A stretch of 64,000 bases of DNA. Source: Gerris lacustris (lineage: Eukaryota; Arthropoda; Insecta; Hemiptera; Gerridae). The notes under the pieces are model-generated. The model had not been told where the DNA came from, ran no database searches, and saw only the letters and a list, made by a program, of their open reading frames with translations. Shown here one piece after another: positions 49,791 through 63,365 of this stretch; the stretch's first letter is position 1; each line of letters begins with the position of its first letter. The stretch is from assembly GCA_951217055.1 (NCBI GenBank), contig OX578283.1, positions 62,001 through 126,000 on the forward strand, read 5' to 3'. The translations under genes and the position numbers were made by a program.

Positions 49791-50480
49791 ATGAAAATGT
49801 AATTACTTTTAATGGATCTGTTCCAAATAATGTGTAAATAAAAATGTTTTTGCATCACATAGAGATTTAGATGAATAATATTGTCATGTCTTTCTTAACA
49901 AGTCTTGTTAATTTTGAATTTTACAATTATTATTACTTTACTTTTATACAGGTGTTTCAGGTTAATCTTAAAAACAATTGAATGGGGGTCAGGGGACCTC
50001 GAACAGCCCAAAAACAGTTTTTATAATGCAGAGTAGGGCAGGAAGAGTGTAAAAAATAATAATGAAGCAAGTTCAACAGTTACAGTTCCTCTTAAAATTG
50101 ATTTTTAAGGTAATAAACTAACTTGAACCTATATAAAATGTTTTGCACTTGAAAATAGTACTTCATTCATTCCTCTATGACCAATATTACAGCAGAGTAA
50201 GGTAGATTTTGTGAAAAACTTGTATTTTTTTAAAAAAATACAAGACCATGGCACAGAAAATGGACTTGTTTGATCCCTTAACCAGCATTTAATTTTGTTA
50301 ATTAATGCTGAAACACCCTGAGTATAGTTATGGAATGGATCACCAGACTTGTCTTTCTGTGATTGTCGCGTCAACCATTTAAGCCCTTTTTGAACCTTTG
50401 TCTTTATTATATATATATATAGTGTGTGTATTTCCTCCCTAATAATTATCTGCAAAGAAACAAGGTTTTTTTGTATACAT
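49791..50480 (-). other. Possible remainder of the Tc1/mariner relic
   Basis: A 108-codon minus-strand frame (50129-50455) is not recognisable to me. The phrase 'gtgtttcaggttaatcttaa' (49951) resembles the leader or end sequence of such elements, but no matching inverted partner was found. Treated as unassigned. Confidence 0.3.
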
Positions 50481-50493
50481 ATGTGTTTTATTT

Positions 50494-50690
50494 TTACTGG
50501 AACTAAGTCAAGGTACTTTGGACCCCCCTCTATTATCCTGTTAAATATACTTATATATTTATTATTAATGTGGTGGCACTACAGTGCCCTGGCCTAGTCG
50601 AGCACAGCCGTACCATCCTTTACTGGAACCAACTCACAGCAATTTGATCCCCCTTCTATTATCCTATTGAAGATACTTAGATTTATAAAA
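50494..50690. repeat. Two ~70-bp direct repeats
   Basis: 'tactggaac.aa.tca', then 'ctattatcct.tt.aa.ata' at 50496-50555 and 50620-50675. Between them is a small palindrome GGCACTACAGTGCC (50575-50588). Confidence 0.55.
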
Positions 50691-51129
50691 TTAATTTTAA
50701 TTTAAAGTTAATGACAAACTGAACCAGTAATAACAATTTTACACCTCTACCCATAGTATATACAATATACATACATATATTTATATTTATGTATTAAATT
50801 ACTTCATTCCACTTTTTTATTTCCAATAAAATGGTTAAAATGAGTAAATTAGAGGACAAAATTTAAACAAACGGTTTACAACATTGCCAATTATACATAT
50901 ATTTTATTCTTTCAATAATGCAAATATAATTAATTACTGTTTTTAATTTTTGACTCTGTTTTATCCTCTAACCAAACAATTTGGTTATATTGGAATAATA
51001 ATACGAGCCCATAAAAACCAAGTTTTTATTATAAATCCTTTTTGCATTTTTGTTGTGAGGGGAATTCATTCCAATTATAAATAATTATTTAAAAATTAAA
51101 TAATTAGTAAAATTAATTAATTAATTTGT

Positions 51130-52690
51130 TAGAATGTTTTTGTATTGGTAGAGAGTCGTTATGCCAAGTTTCTGCTCGCTTGGAAGACGATGGATGCTCA
51201 ATGAAAGAGGGTTAACTCGCCTTCCAAAGATTTTGTATACCCACAAATTAATTTATTAAATTTTATTTTTATTACTTTTTTAAATTTTATTTTTAACAAT
51301 AAATTAATTAAATTTAAAAATTAATTAGTTAATTAATAATTATTTAATTTGATAAAATATTTTTGTATTGGTAGAGAGTCATTGTGCCAAGTTGCAGCTC
51401 GATTGGACGACTGGAAGAGGGTTAACTAGCCGTCCAAAGATTTTATATACCTACCAATTGATTAATTAAATTTTTATTACTTAATTTATTTAAAATTTAA
51501 TTAATCCATTCATTTTTAAAAAGATAATTAATTAAATTGAAAAATTAATTTATTAATTAATTAATTTATTCGTTAAAATGTTTTTGTATTGGTAGAGAGT
51601 CTATGTGCCAAGTTTCAGCTCGATTGGATAACTGGAAGTGGGTTAACTAGCCGTCCAAAGATTTTGACGTCAGGCACCCAGGCCCCAGGCACAAAAGTGA
51701 AGTTAATATAAAGGATTTAAAAAAAAACATACTTTTATTGTACCCAGCAACCCTAAAAACTGAAGTTGGGTTAATAATTGTTTGGTGAAACTGAATAACA
51801 AGAGCCAAAGTAGAAACCATGTGATTCTCAACTGTTTGGTCTCCTTGGATAAGCTATATAATTGTTTTGTTAAATTTAATAGGTAAATTGCTACAGTTGT
51901 CCATACTTTATTATATATGAAATTGGGAAATTCACCAAAATAATTTTTCAATTTTATATCGCAGAAGGTATTATTGAAGACAACTCTGCCAAATTTTAAG
52001 CATACTATTGCTAATTGTATTTTTTTTTTTGGATATGTCTCTAATTTAATGAAATGTTAATAGATGTTTTTGTATTGGTAGAGAGTCGTTATGCCAAGTT
52101 TCTGCTCGCTTGGAAGACGATGGATGCTCAATGAAAGAGGGTTAACTCGCCTTCCAAAGATTTTGTATACCCACAAATAAATTTATTAAATTTTATTTTT
52201 ATTACTTTTTTAAATTTCATTTTTAACAATAAATTAATTAAATTTAAAAATTAATTAGTTAATTAATAATTATTTAATTTGATAAAATATTTTTGTATTG
52301 GTAGAGAGTCATTGTGCCAAGTTGCAGCTCGATTGGACGACTGGAAGAGGGTTAACTAGCCGTCCAAAGATTTTATATACCTACCAATTGATTAATTAAA
52401 TTTTTATTACTTAATTTATTTAAAATTTAATTAATCCATTCATTTTTAAAAAGATAATTAATTAAATTGAAAAATTAATTTATTCGTTAAAATGTTTTTG
52501 TATTGGTAGAGAGTCTATGTGCCAAGTTTCAGCTCGATTGGATAACTGGAAGTGGGTTAACTAGCCGTCCAAAGATTTTGACGTCAGGCACCCAGGCCCC
52601 AGGCACAAAAGTGAAGTTAATATAAAGGATTTAAAAAAAAACATACTTTTATTGTACCCAGCAACCCTAAAAACTGAAGTTGGGTTTTTG
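51130..52690. repeat. Nested tandem duplications (~220-bp unit within ~930-bp unit)
   Basis: A block of three ~220-bp units, each starting 'tttttgtattggtagagagt' and containing 'agggttaact.gcc.tccaa' (51136, 51356, 51582), is repeated at 52066, 52286 and 52494. The two blocks are separated by the ~295-bp repeat 51768-52064. Copies are almost identical apart from a short deletion in the second block, so the large duplication is recent. Confidence 0.88.
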
Positions 52691-52857
52691 AAAAATATTT
52701 TTTTTAAGTCGCTATATTTTTTAAATATGTGGGTAGGTACAAGACACATACATGCCAAATTTCAAAGCGATCGGACGAAAGGTGTAGGCGTGAGAGCAGG
52801 CGACTGGACGGACGGACGCAGGAAAATATAAGGGTCCTTGGTTTCGCCTACAGACCC
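52686..52857 (+). mobile_element. Hairpin-ended dispersed element, copy 3 (truncated)
   Basis: It matches 2735-2912 ('taagtcgctatatttt', 'ccaaatttcaaagcgatcgg', 'gcctacagaccct') but lacks the left three quarters. It starts exactly at the end of the tandem duplication. Confidence 0.8.
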
Positions 52858-53174
52858 TAAAAATACAAGTTTTATATTTTTTTTTACTATTTTTGGGAGG
52901 GTTATTTTTCTATCTTTGCACCTCTACAGGGAGCAAAATATTGGAGATGGAAAAAAAATTATAAGTAAAATTTGATTATTTTTCACCATTAGTCCAAATC
53001 TGTTATCAAATATGTACACTCCAATTTGAAATTTTGAAGTTGGGTGGCCAGGGGGCAAAAAGGGTGGTTGCTCCTGGTGCCTGATAGGATGAAAACGAAC
53101 ACCCCTTTGCATGTTATAGATACCCCAAGTAATTGTAGTAATTTATGTACTTAAAAGCCTATATGATAATGCAT
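52858..53174. other. Intergenic DNA, nothing recognised
   Basis: AT-rich with no supported feature; a LINE fragment begins just after. Confidence 0.4.
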
Positions 53175-54848
53175 GTCTATCAATAAAAGTAGACAACAAG
53201 GCTTCCAATAGTATTGAAGTTACAGAAGGTCTGCTCTACTTTTTAGCCTATTTTTGGCAGACATAATTCGTTTTTTTGAATCCAAAGGCATAAAGGGTTT
53301 ACAACTATCTAGTACTGCTCACCTAATTCTTCTACTATATGCAGATGACCTTGTTTTCCTTGCCCAATCCTGGTCTAGCGCCCAAGACATGCTAAATATT
53401 TTACTCGAGTACTGCACTCTAAATGGTCTGAAAGTTAATGTTGAAAAAACCAAAGCAGTAGTATTCTCGAGGGCAACTAAACACAAAAAACTGCGACAAC
53501 TGACATATAATAATAATATAGTTGAGTACACCAATAGCTTTGTTTATCTAGGTGTTCCTTTTACATCTTCTTGCAAATTTAGGCAGGCATCAAAGCACTT
53601 TATCTCAAAGAGCTCTCTTGCTGTAGCTAAGGTACGGTCAATACTGAGCAGAAGTAAATCTGATGCATGGGCTACAAAGGTTACTCTTTACAACTCAATT
53701 ATTGTATCCACACTTTTGTTTGCTGGAGAAATTTGGGCTCCCAGATATATTGATGACATTGAAGCAGTTCAGTGTAGATTTTTCAAGTTTTTGCTTCACT
53801 TGCCTCGTTGCACCCCACATTATATTCTTAGAGTGGAGCTTGGTATTGCAAGCTTAGCTTTAAACATATTTAAGGGCATGTCTGCGCTTTGGCGAAGAAT
53901 TCTAAAAATGGATGAAAGTCGATTACCCCGCTTATGTCTGGAAAAGCTAATACGCTTAGATAATCAACATAAAAATATACCTAACCTCAACTGGGTTTCC
54001 CAATTCAGAAGCTTTTTACTAACCATAGGTTCTCCTGAATGTATTACCTCGGATTTCTCATTGTTTAATGCTAACTATAATAATATCCTGAAGAAACATG
54101 CTAATCATTGGTTTAGTGTTGACATAAACAAAGTTCTGAATAGCTCTTTCGCACCAATTTATAGACACCTTACTGACTTCAATCCCAATGGAGAGAAACA
54201 TCTGCACTTGAGATGCCCAATTCATAAAATAAGATTCATCTGTCAACTAAGACTGCACTCAACAAAATTTACCCAACTCTATCTTGATGGTACTAAATAT
54301 GTGTTTGACTGCTAAAGCATGCCTGTTGTGTAAAAGTGAATATGATGACTTGGAACATTTCCTATGCAAATGTCCTTTCCTAAAAGACCTGAGAGCCAGG
54401 TATCTTAGATTCTTCGATTTAAGTAGCATATGTCATCTTTTATTTAATCTTGATTTATTTAAGCTCAATCAAATTTTTTATTTCACAGTAAATGCGTTAC
54501 CTATTAGATCTCTCTCTAAGTAGTATGTTATTTTCATTACTTATAACAACGCCTTATATATGTCCATTATTTTTACTTAGTTATTTTTTTTTTATTTTAT
54601 TTATTATTAGTATTATTTTATTTTTAAACTCATTTACCACTTCCTGAATCATTGTTTCACCAAGTAACATTATATTTTATAGTTTTGTATGTCAAGTAGG
54701 CGACCTACTGTAATTATATAACATAATTTGTCTATGTCATGTATCAAACGCTTCCCCGATCTTTATTTTGGCTATTGTTTCTATTAATTTGTGTTTTTGT
54801 AGAAGATTGTATTATTATCTTATGCAAATAAATTAATTATTATTAAAA
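53175..54848 (+). pseudogene. 5'-truncated non-LTR retrotransposon (RT C-terminal half)
   Basis: The readable RT begins near 53205 with 'IEVTEGLL', a small deletion, then 'ADIIRFFESKGIKGL', the catalytic 'LLYADDLVFL' (53335), 'LNGLKVNVEKTKAVVFS' and 'FVYLGVPF'. A long thumb/connection region follows. After a frame change near 54296 there is a zinc-knuckle-like 'CLLCKSEYDDLEHFLCKCPF' and a stop at 54523. The 3' UTR ends near 54848 in an A-rich tail. Endonuclease and the front half of RT are missing. The clade is not resolved (CR1/L2- or Jockey-like are possible). The 353-codon main frame (53254-54315) is still open, suggesting modest age. Confidence 0.85.
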
Positions 54849-55987
54849 AATTGTAGTAATTTATCTCAGACCGTTCAAAATTTAAGGGAGGGGGAGACTT
54901 TTGGACCACCCTGTATACTTTGTATATGCGAGAAAATAAAAATCATCAGAATAATAAAAAGCATCATAAATTACACCATTTTATTTCACTTGCATAATTA
55001 ATATGGTGTTAATTAAAACCTCATGCATGTTGCCCACTCAAGCACCTGAAAGAAGAAAAAAATTGTAGGCAGAGAGAGTGGGGGTAATTAGGATTGACTC
55101 AAATTAAATCAGCTGCAGTTAAGCCTCAACCATCACCAATATAATTCCCCTTCATTGAGATTTATCAAGATTCGTTCATTTTTTTTATTTTTATAGGTTA
55201 CATTTAATTATTATCAATTTTATCAAAATTTAACATACAAATAATTTCTCCCAGACAGGGGATCGAACTTGACTTCCCACCCTCTGCAATAATTTAAATA
55301 TTAATAATTAGTGTAGTTATTTAATCAGGACATCAATTTTTTTCGGAAAACGACTTATATAGTAAAATTTGTATTTAAATTGACTACATTTTAGAATTTT
55401 TTAATCAAAACTGTCTTAACCATTATCAAGAAATTGTAGTTGTTTTTCATGTTTATTCAGAGTTTTTGGGGACTAGGCCTCAAATTTGGAGCTATAATTA
55501 ATTTTCACCTCGGGGTACGTTCTTTCTCAACCTGTATAAAAAATCGGCCCAGTAGTTTAAGCTCCACGTATCTGCACAGAAGAACAAAATTTTTTAAAAA
55601 AACCTACTTTTGGACTCGGGGAACCTCAAAATGTGTAAACCCATCAAAATATTAAAATAGAATTTTCGTGCCATCACAATACATTCTCTTAAAATACTAT
55701 GTGAATGAGAAAGTAAAAATCATTAGAATAATAAAAAGTGTCATAAATGGCACCATTTTCCTTTACTTTCATAATAATTTACTATTTTATGTCCATAGCA
55801 ATACTTCATTTGTACTTAAAATGTATATGAGAAAGGAAAGAAATGTCAGTCCGAATTTTGTTTATATCATTTTGATAAATCAGATTCTAGCAAGCCCAAA
55901 AAAATAAATCAACTTGAATCAATTATTCAAGTTGAATTTGCCGGTGTGTGAAGGTAACAACAGTTTGTTTAAATTTTAATAGAAACC
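54849..55987. repeat. Dispersed repeat region with a direct duplication
   Basis: 'aataaaaatcatcagaataa' with 'taaattacaccattttattt' at 54934-55000 recurs, diverged, at 55712-55765. 'ggaccaccctgtatac' (54903) and 'aaaaatcggcccagtagttt' (55540) are phrases common in insect repeats. No coding sequence is supported. Confidence 0.5.
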
Positions 55988-55995
55988 CCTACACC

Positions 55996-56506
55996 CAGTG
56001 GCGTAGGAACGGGGGGGGGGCTATCGGGCTTGAGCCCCCCCCCCCCGTCAGATTTGAAGGGGCTATAAAATTACAAAAAAAATAAAAATTAGTACATGGG
56101 TTTATGTCTAAAATTGCTTAAAATGCTGTTTTTGAACGTTTATTTTCCAAAATTTTCAAAAATTTGTAGGAACGGGGGGGGGGGGGGGGGCTATCGGGCT
56201 TGAGCCCCCCCCCCCCGTCAGATTTGAAGGGGCTATAAAATTACAAAAAAATAAAAATTAGTACATGGGTCTATGTCTAAAATTGCTTAAAATGCTGTTT
56301 TTGAACGTTTATTTTCCAAAATTTTCCCGGGGGAGGACCCCCGGACCCCCCTACTATAGAGGAGGGGGGGATGTAGAGAGAGGGTAGATTGTGGTCTGGC
56401 ACCTTAATTTCTAGAAATCGAGCACTGATAAAGAGTATGTCCCCCCCCCCCCTCCTTAGTGAAGGGGCCGAGCCACCCCTGTCAAAAAAGAATTCCTACG
56501 CCACTG
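55996..56506. mobile_element. hAT MITE, exact 8-bp target duplication
   Basis: The ends are CAGTGGCGTAGGAA and its perfect inverse. CCTACACC is duplicated at 55988-55995 and 56507-56514. The 511-bp interior contains two copies of a ~155-bp unit (about 56008 and 56166), each with a poly-G / 'gctatcgggcttgagc' / poly-C hairpin. No coding capacity. Confidence 0.95.
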
Positions 56507-58224
56507 CCTACACCAAATCTTGAAAAATGAGATTTTCATTGATTTAGAGTTGTGAAGATTGTTTCAGTGTGAAGGGGTTTGCATCTCATTCTCCTTGATT
56601 AGATTTAACAACATTAATTCAGTGTGAAAGGGGTCTCAGGCTATACAATGTAATAGATAGGCATACATGAGTCACTCATACACCTGTATCAAGTCAAAGT
56701 GTTTGTGAATCTAAATGGATTGAATCATGTTATCTAGATGCTGGGTACATTCTACAGCGACTTTGTTTTTGGACTAAATCCCAATAGCTGCTGAGTGTCT
56801 CATACATGCATATATTATAGATAAAACAAATAAACAAACACAGTTTTCTTTTTTTATGGTAATTTATTTTTGTAAACTTAAAAACACATATAAAAAAAAG
56901 GAATTAAGGTAAGTGAGTCTTGGGCTCTACAAAAAATGTTTCTAAATGTCGCTTTTAGTTTCAATTTTCTTGCTTTCATTTTTTTTATTTAATTTCAGTA
57001 AAAAAGTTTTACGTATATATATATATTATATAAAAAATAATTATATACTTAAATTAATTAAAAAAAACCCTTAATCATTTAAATTCAATCACTGTCCAGT
57101 AAATTAAAAACAATTCATTTTTTTATTATTATTAAAGAAGTAGCCTGTGTCCACATAAACAGACGTATATATTTTTTTCTTCCAAATTCTAATAAATTGA
57201 GAAAAAAAATTAAGAAATAACAGGCTTTATTTTTAAGTAAACTTACATTTCCTTATGTGAAGCTAAATTCTTTCTTAAAGGTCACCATGTTCTTAATTAT
57301 GTTTTTTTTTTCTTAAAAAAAGTAAATTAAAAAAAAAATCCTAACATATATACAAAAAAAAGAAAAATAATACAAATACACATTATTTTTATAATATTTT
57401 TTTTTTAAGGACAAAGAGTTATTCATATTCTTTTAAAGATCTTTCACATATTGCTTTCTTGTATGTCTAAATTAATAAAAGAAATCTAAATACACTGGTG
57501 ATTTTACTATGTTCTTTATATTCCAAAGCTGATGATTGATTAAATTTAAAGTATTTTTTTTTTTTAAAAAAAAAAGGTAAATTAAAGCCTTAAAAATATA
57601 CAAAAAAAGAAGGAAATCAATAAATATAATCTAGTAAACAATGAATATACACGTACACACATATAAATAAATATATGTGTCAAACAGAGACCCTGACTTA
57701 GTTTCATCATAATAGCAATAGCCAAGTCTTTAGGCGGTCGGATTGAGTTTTATTATCATTCAAATTTTGTTTTATATTAAACCCAGCACTGACTTTGTTG
57801 AAAATACTTAGAATTTTTGTTTAATTTCAAAGCCGAAAGAGAGAGCACCAATTCGAAAATTTATAATTTCTCTGTTAGGTGCTGGGCCAAGGAAAGAATC
57901 TTAAGTTTCTTTAAGAGGTCAAATGAACCGAATGGTGTGGATTTTTTCCATTACTTTCAAATGACGATTGATAAATTCTGACATCTTTACTTTCTAACAA
58001 AAAGGCTTTCGTTAAGCCATTTTTTCTCTTTTCTGTCAATACAAGCCATCAATTTACTTAAATTGAGAATTACAGGAAAAACAGAAAGATCAAGAAGAAA
58101 ATTATATACCGGAGTCTGATAAGCAACTAAAACGAGGTTTCCTTTAAAAAACAAAAACTGTCCAATCTCGCAGAGTAAGTCATTGAATTAAAAAAAAAAA
58201 AACGAAGAGTTAGTCAGTTAATTC

Positions 58225-58256
<32 letters not shown>

Positions 58257-61190
58257 TGAAGATTATCTTAACGATTTGTTTTAAAAAAAGTTGTGAATAT
58301 ATAATTTTTGCGAAAGATTATTGTTTGCCGTCAAGAACTTAATAGTGAAATTATGATGCTTCTTTATAAGTATTTCCAACATCAAATAAACCTTAGAAAG
58401 AAAACAAATTTCTTTTCACAAGCCTTATTCAATTATCCGCAGGGTTATAAGTTCTTTTTTTATATTTTATTTAATTTCATGCTTTTTCTCTTTATAAAAA
58501 CATCAATAATAGAAGAAGTAGTATTTGATAAATCCAAAAAAAGACAAATAAAAAGTAAGACAAAAAAGATTATTTTCTTTGTGAAATATGACTATTGCTA
58601 AAGGTACTTAAAGTTTAAACATGAGACGTCAAGTAGATATTTTTAAAAATACTTTCCAAGTTATTTTTATTGATTTTTTTTTTGTGTGTAGAAAGATTTA
58701 TTATTATTTATTTATATTAAGATTTTTTTGTTTTGTTTTTCTGAAGTTTTGGCCTCATTATATTCGACGTAGGGCATTATTGGAGAGATACGAACGTCGC
58801 ATGTGTTTACTTCATTTGACTGAAATCACAGTAGTTCATTTGTAGAAAATTAAATGAAGAAAACATAATATATATTATAGAATAAATATAAATAAAACAC
58901 ATGTAAATAAATGCAGTTCCAATTGAAATGTTTTGATAAATTCGGTACATAGAGGACGGAAGATACCAAGACAGTAAGAAAAGTAAAATGGAGTTTTTTT
59001 TATTTTGGAGTGTGAAAGTCCGTCGTAATATCGGAGATTTTATAGAGAAAGAGTGAAGAATTAAATTGACGCACTGTACTATGGAGCACTTAAAGGCAAG
59101 TTATTTAATGGAGGTAAAACATTGTGCATTTAATCCGACAGACTGCATCATCTGGAAACTAAAATCTTTAATATTAAAGCTGGCTACGTTGCAGTGAAAT
59201 CGTAATTAAAAATAAACACCAGCATTAAAACGTTAGTCAAACAGTTTGCAGCAAACAATTTTTCATTTACTAAAATAAACAGAGGTGAAACTGCAAAACA
59301 AATACCTTGGTATCAACCACAATAATAAATGTAGAATAGATAAAAGCATTTGCAGAAATAATAAACATATGTCTAATGCTAAAAAAAATAAAAATAAAAT
59401 AAAAACAAGGAGTTTTGAATATGACCTGGACTTTGAGAAATATATTTACATCTTGTGTCAGACGCAATTGACGTTAAACATTCAGTGTGACAGCATAGAC
59501 AAAATCACAATTCATTGCTTATTATGCTACACGGCCCACATTAGACGTGTAGTAAACTTGTATTGCACAGTTAACGGCCTAAAAGCTACAAGCGTCGCCA
59601 CATGTTAAATATCCATAATCGTGACACATTATTTTGGCATTATGAAGAAAGATATTTTGTATTACGATGTTAACGTGGAAAAAACCGTGACAGAGGACAA
59701 GCGCAAGGTTATCACATCCAAATGTGTGACACTTAACAGCTTAAAATAAAATCTTAAATTATAAACATCACCGTAGGGCGTCAGTAGAGTATACGGCGAG
59801 ACATTAGTTTGATGTTAACCATGTAAGACAGGTCAAAGTTCAGGTGTTAGAGGTAATCGGTGATTCGTAAATTTGGAGTTTATAAGTAAGTGTCAAAGAT
59901 GTCTGTAGCAGTGAAGGAGATATGACGCAAGCAAAGTGACTTCATTAAATTAATGTAAAAACTAATAAAAAATAAAAACAATAACACACAAATAATAACA
60001 TTTAAAAAACCTCCAGCGTGTATAAGTAAACAGTTCCCTAAAGTCAGAAGATGTTTTGTAGTAAATAAATGGGTACGGTGAGACTTGAAAACACCTCTTG
60101 TAGCCAAATCGATAAAATACAAAAAAAGAGTGAACAGCCACAGCGAGAGGTGTTATACAAGCAGGCCCCAAATATGAATCCAGTAGTAAACAAACTGTTA
60201 ACAGCTGCAGCTGTTTTTGCTTAACATAATAGTCATACTCAATATTATGATTTGGCTATTCCAAACAATAACTATTCGTATTTACTTGATCAAACAGTTT
60301 GCTAATACAAATCAAGTCCTTCTTATAGATAAAATATAGATTGTCAGTAGTAGGTTAAAATAGAACATTAGTCCAGTTGAGCTTCGTCGACATGTTTTTA
60401 ATTCATAGTTGGTGTTGACCTGTCTTAAAAGCTAATTGACAAATTACTTGAATGTCTTAACAATCACATTACGATACTAATATCAACACATTCAAATAAA
60501 AACTACAGCCGGCCTAACCTAAATCTCCATGAGAAAAAAAATTCAGCTCAACTCGATCAAATAATAGACTCGTGCCCCTAATTATCAAAATTGAAATATT
60601 AAAATTCTAAATTTGCTTTATTATCACTCTTAACAAAAAAGAATTTGAATGCAAGACAGAGTAGGTCAGAAAACTAAAAAAATGTGTTTTTTTTTGTTTT
60701 GATTTTTTTAGGTCAGACGTCTTCATTAAAAGTGAATCTCCACTCCACTAAAAAAGAAAAACGCATCATCCTCTAGAATCTCTGATTTAACTGAGGATTT
60801 CTAAAAAATATTGTTCTTAAGTCGTTGTAAATATCGGCACTAATCTTTCTTTCCTATTTGGTCAAAACATTATTCTTGTTAAACATTATTCTTGGTAACA
60901 TCACTGTTACCCATAGGGAATTCTACCTTTCTTTGTTTTTTCAATATTATTCTACCTATTTACCTTTCTTTGTAAAAGCAATATGTAATTCTCTATCATA
61001 AAAATAAATAAAGGATTCAAGCACCGGACATTAAAATTACACAATGAAAAACCTTAGTTCATGTCCGACAGAAAGAGAAAATTCAACAACAGACAAAACC
61101 AACTGCAACAGTTTACAATTAAGATTCAACTTGGGACAATCAAGCAGACCCGATGTGACCTCCATACAATCTCTCCACTTCTCGTTGCCA

Positions 61191-61488
61191 AATTTTAACT
61201 TTCCATCCCCTGTGCTATCAGAATCAACTCTAATTTTAACTTTCCATCCCCTGTGCTATCAGAATCAACTCTAATTTTAACTTTCCATCCCCCGTGCTAT
61301 CAGAATCAACTTTAATTTTAACTTTCCATCCCCCATGCTATCAGAATCAACTCTAATTTTAACTTTCCATCCCCTGTGCTATCAGAATCAACTCTAATTT
61401 TAACTTTCCATCACCAGTGCTATCAGAATCAACTCTAATTTTAACTTTCCATCCCCTGTGCTATCAGAATCAACTCTAATTTTAATTC
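61191..61488. repeat. 41-bp minisatellite, about 7 copies
   Basis: The unit contains 'ttttaactttccatcccc' and 'tgctatcagaatcaactc' with an exact 41-bp period. Copies differ at only a few positions. The open frame across it is produced by the repeat. Confidence 0.92.
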
Positions 61489-61950
61489 TACTATAAGCAG
61501 TAACAACTATAGAGGAAACTAGCATCTCAATTTAACCAAAGTCCCAGTTAAATTTAAATTGAATTTTAAACCTCGACAACAAACAATATGAAAATAAGCA
61601 AAAAAAAAAAAAAAAAAAAAACAATTAGTTACAAGTCACATATAGCCTATTTGTGTCTGTGATTTTGTAGTAGTAATTAAATAACAATAATATAAATTAA
61701 ATAATTTTCTTGTATACAAAACCAATTATTGCTTTCATACGATGTAATAATAATAAACTAAATAATTTTAACTCAAGCTGTTAATATACATATATATATA
61801 AAAATTGTAACATATGGGAGAGAAAAAAAGTCCAGATCAAAATTGAAATATTCCTTGTGAAGAATTAAAAACACATGGCAAATGTAAACAAAAAAATTCT
61901 CAAATTAATAGATGAAGATAATAATAATTAAAAAAAAGAGAAGTAAATAG

Positions 61951-61986
61951 AATGAGAGAGAGAGAGAGAGAGAGAAAGAGAAAGAA
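61951..61986. repeat. (GA)n microsatellite
   Basis: About a dozen AG units with a short A-rich extension. Confidence 0.9.
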
Positions 61987-63365
61987 GGGAGATGTTGATG
62001 AGGGAGAACACTGCGTAAGTATTGAAATCTCTAAAGAGATGCAGAAGTGACGTTTTAAAACATATTATGACGTGTTAAGGTGGTCGTGCTTTTAGGCATG
62101 CCCTTTATCACTTGTTTCATTTAAATTCATTATTGAGAAGCAACATTAAAGTATTTTATGGCAGTGTCAAGTTAAAAATCAATCAAAATGTAAAGAGAAA
62201 AAGGGGAAGTAGAGTTTAGAGTACAGGGAGGGTGCGGCACTTCTCCTGGCCTCGTACACTCCCAACCAAACACCTCGACTGGTCCCAACATTACAACTCT
62301 TCCTTTCTACAGGAGGATCCCACCGAGTGTCTTCTAGGTAGCTAACAAACTACCCTTACATACGCCAGTTACTGCCCCAAAGCACTACACTAAAAGCAAA
62401 CAGAGCGTTGGCATCCTTCATCTCTCCCAGCATGTGCTCATACAAATACGCTAAACATTTATTCAAATTTAGTAAACCGACTAAAAATAAACAAATCAGA
62501 GTGTTTGGAATATTACTTGGCACTTGTCATCAGATGTAGTACTCATTATTTAAACATTAATTAAAAATTTACTGATGAGATAAATTATCATTAAATAAAA
62601 AAAAAAAGTCGTGAGACAAAATTAACAAGGTAACAGAGAGAAAAAAAAATATAATAAATTGAAGTAACCTTAATTTAAAATGTATTTTTATCTCAATGGG
62701 TTATTAGGGATAATTTTAAAAATTAATATTAATTTTTATTAATTCATAAATTAGCTGTATTTCACCCATACCCAAGCATTTTTAGGCTTTTAATCTGCTT
62801 TTCTCGAACATATCAGCATTTTAAAAATGTGTACAGAAACAGTTTACTGTATCACAACCTACAAGTCAGACACAAGGCCTCAAGATGCCCGGGTGTAGGT
62901 CAAATAAAAGTCATTTATGAATTAATATAAATAAATATTAATCTTATAATCAATTGAAGAAAAATAAATAAAAAAAAAGACAACCTGATTTTATAGCTTC
63001 AAGTGTTGCAAACAGGCAATCAACTAAACACAATAGCGATGAAATTATTTCTCACTAAATTTTGTTTAAGGTAATGACGATAAACTGATATGTTAATTGG
63101 ACGGGCTAGTGTGATAACTGCCAGCCATTTAATTAACCGATTAGCTTCTGATATTACAATTCCCTTAAGAGGATGTCGAGTGAAGCGATGTTACTAGCTA
63201 GGAGTAGCTCGCTCTGGTACTTGTTTAGATTGTTACTCCCCTACTAGAGTAGTAATGTTGAGAGGACGTCGAGTGCTTGGTTCTAGGGGAGTGTACGACC
63301 CTGTGTACTGTTTGTTGTGAAGGTAATCAGGTAGTAGGAGGTAGTAAGGTACCTGTCGCTGTGCT

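Larger units (their letters stand above)
56515..63365 (-). other. AT-rich gene-poor region, possible long 3' UTR of the RGG gene
   Basis: Nearly 7 kb with no supported coding exon. It holds many homopolymer A/T runs, a 41-bp minisatellite (61191-61488) and a GA microsatellite. Apart from these I see no transposon signature, which contrasts with the rest of the window and suits transcribed UTR or constrained DNA. A few open frames (58308-58601, 59285-59608) are lysine/phenylalanine-rich and unconvincing. Confidence 0.4.

Noticed and set aside
58308..58845. Two neighbouring 74-97-codon frames as real genes
   Set aside because: Lysine/phenylalanine-rich composition expected from AT-rich DNA, no motif, no plausible splice context.
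61044..61274. 76-codon frame at the minisatellite
   Set aside because: Its C-terminal half is the 41-bp repeat translated; no family resemblance.
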